From: Hymenobacter cavernae
GTDB lineage: Bacteria; Bacteroidota; Bacteroidia; Cytophagales; Hymenobacteraceae
Assembly: GCF_014641455.1 (NCBI RefSeq)
Contig: NZ_BMHT01000001.1
Span: 868,001 to 932,000, forward strand
Length of the DNA: 64,000 nucleotides
Direction of reading: 5' to 3'
The notes under the pieces were generated by a model. The model was given only the letters and a program-made list of their open reading frames with translations, was not told where the DNA came from and ran no database searches. Of the stretch, positions 61,895 through 64,000 are shown one piece after another; position 1 is the first letter of the stretch, and every line of letters begins with the position of its first letter. Both the position numbers and the translations under genes were made by a program.

Positions 61895-62881
61895 TTACCA
61901 AATCTGGTGAACCAGCGGCCGGATGCGGCGGTCGTAGATTTCCTGTACCTGCTGCATCTGCTCGGTCGAGAGCTGTGGCAGCTCGGCCGCGTGCAGGTTG
62001 GAGGTGAGCTGCTCGGGCTTGGAAGCGCCCGGAATCACGCAACTTACTTCGTTGAACATCAGCACCCAGCGCAACGCCACGGGAGCTAGGTTCGGCTGGT
62101 CGGGGAACACAAGCTTGAGTTCTTCCACGGCTTCCAGGCCCGTGTTGTAGTCGACGCCAGAGAAGGTTTCGCCCTTGTCGAAGGCCTCGCCGTTGCGGTT
62201 GAAGTTGCGGTGGTCGTCGGCAGAAAATTTGGTCTCGGGCGAGAACTTACCCGTCAGCAGACCACTAGCCAGCGGCACGCGCACGATCAGGCCCACGTCG
62301 CGGCGCTGGGCTTCTTTGAACAGCAGCTCCGTGGGGCGCTGCCGGAACATATTGAAGATGAGCTGGATGGTCGTCACGTTCGGGAATTCCAGCGCTTTCA
62401 GGCCTTCTTCCACTTTCTCCACGCTCACCCCTAGGTTCAGGATTTTACCTTCCTCCTTGAGCCGGTCGAACACCTCGAAGATTTCGGGACGGTAATACAC
62501 CTCTGTGGGCGGGCAGTGCAGCTGAATCAGGTCGAGCGTTTCGAGCTGCATGTTGCGCAGGCTCGCTTCCACAAACCGGCGCATGGCCTCCGGCGTGTAA
62601 GCTTCATTCACGTGCGGCTGCAACTGCCGGCCGCACTTAGTCGCCACGTAAATGCGCTCGGAGCGGTTGCGCACGAGCCGGCCCACGGCTTTTTCGCTTT
62701 CGCCGTCGCCGTACACGTCAGCGGTGTCGATGAAGTTGATGCCGGAATCGACGGCGGCGTTCAGGATCTTATCGGCGTTTTCGTGGCTGAACGGGTCGCC
62801 CCATTTGCCACCTACCTGCCAGGTACCCAGGCTGATTTCGGAGATAGAAAAGCCGGTTTTACCGAGTTTGCGGAACTGCAT
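61895..62881 (-). CDS. Aldo/keto reductase
   Basis: 328 residues from the ATG at 62881 (MQFRKLGKTGFSISEISLGT); a start at 62923 would add 14. AKR barrel: FIDTADVYGDGESEKAVG with catalytic Asp/Tyr, VATKCGRQL with Lys, LIQLHCPPTEVYY with His, and VIPGASKPEQLTSNL as the NADP-binding loop. This is the YccK/IolS-like subgroup. Only distantly similar to the reductase at 8177. Terminated by the hairpin at 61840. Confidence 0.92.
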   Translation of the reverse strand: MQFRKLGKTGFSISEISLGTWQVGGKWGDPFSHENADKILNAAVDSGINFIDTADVYGDGESEKAVGRLVRNRSERIYVATKCGRQLQPHVNEAYTPEAMRRFVEASLRNMQLETLDLIQLHCPPTEVYYRPEIFEVFDRLKEEGKILNLGVSVEKVEEGLKALEFPNVTTIQLIFNMFRQRPTELLFKEAQRRDVGLIVRVPLASGLLTGKFSPETKFSADDHRNFNRNGEAFDKGETFSGVDYNTGLEAVEELKLVFPDQPNLAPVALRWVLMFNEVSCVIPGASKPEQLTSNLHAAELPQLSTEQMQQVQEIYDRRIRPLVHQIW

Positions 62882-63047
62882 AGAAGTTGAGAATAGTAGA
62901 AAAGGAAGCCAGCCGCGCCACACTACCCGGACGCTTTTGGTGGAGCGAATGTATACGCTGATTCTGAAAACTCGGCTTCATGCGGTTCGGGCAGGCTACC
63001 TAGGTTTTCGTGGGCAGGCAAACGGCCACTTTGCGTATCTTGGGCTC

Positions 63048-63611
63048 ATGTCGGCTGCTCCCCTCCCCCTTGTTCCGTTCCCCGCCCAAATTCCGGTACT
63101 CGAAACCGAGCGGCTTGTGTTGCGTGGCTACCAGCCCAACGACCTGGATGAGTTTGCCGCCATGTGGACCGAGCCCGATTTCTTCCGCTACCTAGGTGGT
63201 CAGCCGCTGACGAGGGAAGAGGCGTGGCGCCGCCTCCTGACGCATCAAGGTCATTGGGGCTTAATGGGTTACGGCTACTGGTCGGTGGAAGAGAAAAGCA
63301 CGGGGCGGTTTATCGGTGCGGTTGGCTTCGCTGATCTGCTGCGTGATATAACGCCTTCCATCATCGGCCTGCCCGAAATAGGTTGGGTGCTGGCGCCACG
63401 GGTGCACGGCCTGGGCTACGCTACCGAAGCCGTGCGGGCGGCGCTGAACTGGGGCGAGCAGCATTTCCCGCAAAAGCAAACCGTCTGCATCATCGACCCG
63501 GATAACACTGCTTCTCTGCGAGTTGCGCAGAAATTCGGCTATCAGGAGCTAGCCCGCACCACGTATAAAGACCACCCGATTTTGATTCTGAGTCTATTTT
63601 CGGATAGTTAA
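63048..63611 (+). CDS. GNAT N-acetyltransferase (RimJ/RimL-like)
   Basis: 187 residues from the ATG at 63048 (MSAAPLPLVPFPAQIPVLET). The frame stays open to 62652, but that part opposes the start of the aldo/keto reductase. GNAT fold: TERLVLRGYQPNDLDEFAAM, IGAVGFADLLRD, the acetyl-CoA loop region VHGLGYATEAVRAALNWGEQ and IDPDNTASLRVAQKFGYQEL. It acetylates a protein N-terminus or small amine; the substrate is unknown. Confidence 0.92.
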   Translation: MSAAPLPLVPFPAQIPVLETERLVLRGYQPNDLDEFAAMWTEPDFFRYLGGQPLTREEAWRRLLTHQGHWGLMGYGYWSVEEKSTGRFIGAVGFADLLRDITPSIIGLPEIGWVLAPRVHGLGYATEAVRAALNWGEQHFPQKQTVCIIDPDNTASLRVAQKFGYQELARTTYKDHPILILSLFSDS

Positions 63612-63612
63612 C

Positions 63613-63693
63613 TGTCATTCCGAGCGGCGCAAGGACTCTGGGTTCATCGTTTGAACGAGGTACTCAGATTCCTCGCGCTGCTCGGAATGACAG
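63613..63693. repeat. Intergenic inverted repeat, 'TGTCATTCCGAG' type
   Basis: TGTCATTCCGAGC..GCGCAAGGA at 63613 and the complement ..CTCGGAATGACA to 63692; inner ACTCTGGGTTCATCG pairs partly with GAACGAGGTACTCAGA. It resembles the GTCATCCTGAG elements in plan. It lies between convergent genes. Confidence 0.85.
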
Positions 63694-63711
63694 CCGATTT
63701 CGCCAAAGAGG

Positions 63712-64000
63712 CTAATAGCCTTTCGACAGATCAACCGGATTTTGCAGCGGCTCGCCTTGCCGGAAGTGACCTAGGTTCTTCAGCAGCAGCTCGATGCGGC
63801 CGTCTTCCTCGCCGGGCTGGCCGCCAGCGGTGTGCTGGGTCAGCAGCACGTTGGGCAGGCTCCACAGCGGACTGTCAGGGGGCAGGGGCTCTTTGGCCGT
63901 CACGTCGAGTACGGCGCCGGCTAGCTTGCCGGTTTGCAGCGCTTCGAGCAGGGCCGGCTCGTCGGTGGTGTTGCCGCGCCCCACGCTGGCGTAGAGGCTG
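63712..64000 (-). CDS. D-2-hydroxyacid dehydrogenase, C-terminal part (cut by window edge)
   Basis: The frame is open through base 64000, so the gene starts outside the window; the ATG at 63984 is internal. About 95 residues remain: SLYASVGRGNTTDEPALLEA, LAGAVLDVTAKEPLPPDSPL with the catalytic Glu, and NVLLTQHTAGGQPGEEDG with the catalytic His. This is the NAD-binding half of the GhrA/GhrB-like family. It oxidises or reduces 2-hydroxy/2-keto acids. Confidence 0.88.
   Translation of the reverse strand, partial: SLYASVGRGNTTDEPALLEALQTGKLAGAVLDVTAKEPLPPDSPLWSLPNVLLTQHTAGGQPGEEDGRIELLLKNLGHFRQGEPLQNPVDLSKGY

Larger units (their letters stand above)
792..63775. repeat. Dispersed highly iterated palindrome CCTAGG (and related CCTAGCTT)
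   Basis: CCTAGG occurs about 80 times by eye, usually as ACCTAGGT or AACCTAGGT, in genes, gaps, repeat loops and a terminator apex. Examples: 1010, 8311, 15771, 22402, 36101, 48730, 53491, 57352, 59256, 63770. In genes it is mostly read as CTA GGT (Leu-Gly). CCTAGC(T) adds roughly 30 more. About 16 copies would be expected for equal base use, fewer with the usual CTAG avoidance. Confidence 0.85.

Noticed and set aside
62652-63047. N-terminal extension of the GNAT protein
   Set aside because: Lies antisense to the start of the aldo/keto reductase; the GNAT fold begins after 63048.
1-64000. CRISPR array, insertion sequence or prophage
   Set aside because: No regularly spaced direct repeats, transposase, integrase or phage structural gene was found on either strand.

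Overview
The window looks like a chromosomal stretch of a high-GC Bacteroidota in the Cytophagales, most like Hymenobacter. This rests on two proteins with C-terminal type IX secretion (T9SS) sorting domains, many family types typical of the phylum (TonB plug protein, DUF4136, DUF5723, DUF6268, DUF2652, DUF5706), Bacteroidota-type promoter elements (TAnnTTTG-like) and weak Shine-Dalgarno sites. No transposase, integrase, phage gene, rRNA or CRISPR array was found. The species call is inference.

Layout. 1-3.2 kb: end of a polysaccharide locus (glycosyltransferase, Wzx-like flippase) and a MoxR ATPase. 3.2-6.7 kb: an AT-rich upstream region and a large secreted right-handed beta-helix protein with a T9SS tail. 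6.8-11 kb: DsbA/FrnE-like oxidoreductase, small secreted protein, aldo/keto reductase and two DUF2382 stress-type proteins. 11-18.5 kb: cell-envelope proteins (MG2/TonB-plug protein, DUF4136 lipoprotein, a gluzincin-propeller-barrel protein, a META-like protein). 18.6-24 kb: YitT protein between two paralogous small proteins, then MsrA, a methionine/glutamine aminotransferase and an omega-amidase. 24-31.6 kb: FG-GAP T9SS protein, MurF, RfbC, a glycosyltransferase, a phytase-like lipoprotein and a small membrane protein. 32-42 kb: a phenylacetate catabolic cluster (TetR regulator, paaE, paaA, paaB, paaC, paaD, paaG, paaH, paaZ and a PaaF-like hydratase). 42-48 kb: a decayed DUF5723 gene, cytochrome c lipoprotein, HflX and three tandem lipoprotein paralogues. 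48-52 kb: SixA, Ppk1 and a DUF6268 protein. 52-59.3 kb: a giant phosphatase/kinase-like/beta-barrel protein, divergent from an HD-DUF5706 (Pycsar-effector-type) protein, which converges on a DUF2652 cyclase-like/SRPBCC protein, followed by tRNA-Arg(CCT). 59.5-64 kb: MBL-fold hydrolase, small proteins, aldo/keto reductase, GNAT acetyltransferase and a partial 2-hydroxyacid dehydrogenase.

How it works together. The paa cluster covers ring epoxidation (paaABCDE), isomerisation (paaG), ring opening and aldehyde oxidation (paaZ) and beta-oxidation steps (paaH, hydratase). Ligase (paaK), thiolase (paaJ) and thioesterase (paaI) are not in the window. A near-identical 16-bp palindrome lies upstream of both the TetR gene and paaA, which suggests autoregulation and control of the operon. 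MsrA, the aminotransferase and the omega-amidase fit methionine repair and salvage. Sixteen inverted-repeat or hairpin elements of about eleven unrelated sequence families occupy gene junctions, six of them inside the paa cluster.

Most unusual signals: (1) the hexamer CCTAGG occurs about 80 times (counted by eye), although CTAG is usually rare in bacteria; it looks like a HIP1-style iterated palindrome. (2) The HD-DUF5706 protein beside a cyclase-like DUF2652-SRPBCC protein is a possible nucleotide-signalling pair. (3) A single polypeptide combines a calcineurin-like phosphatase, a HipA/CotH-like kinase-like module and an outer-membrane barrel. All functions are inferred from reading the translated sequence; no database search was run.
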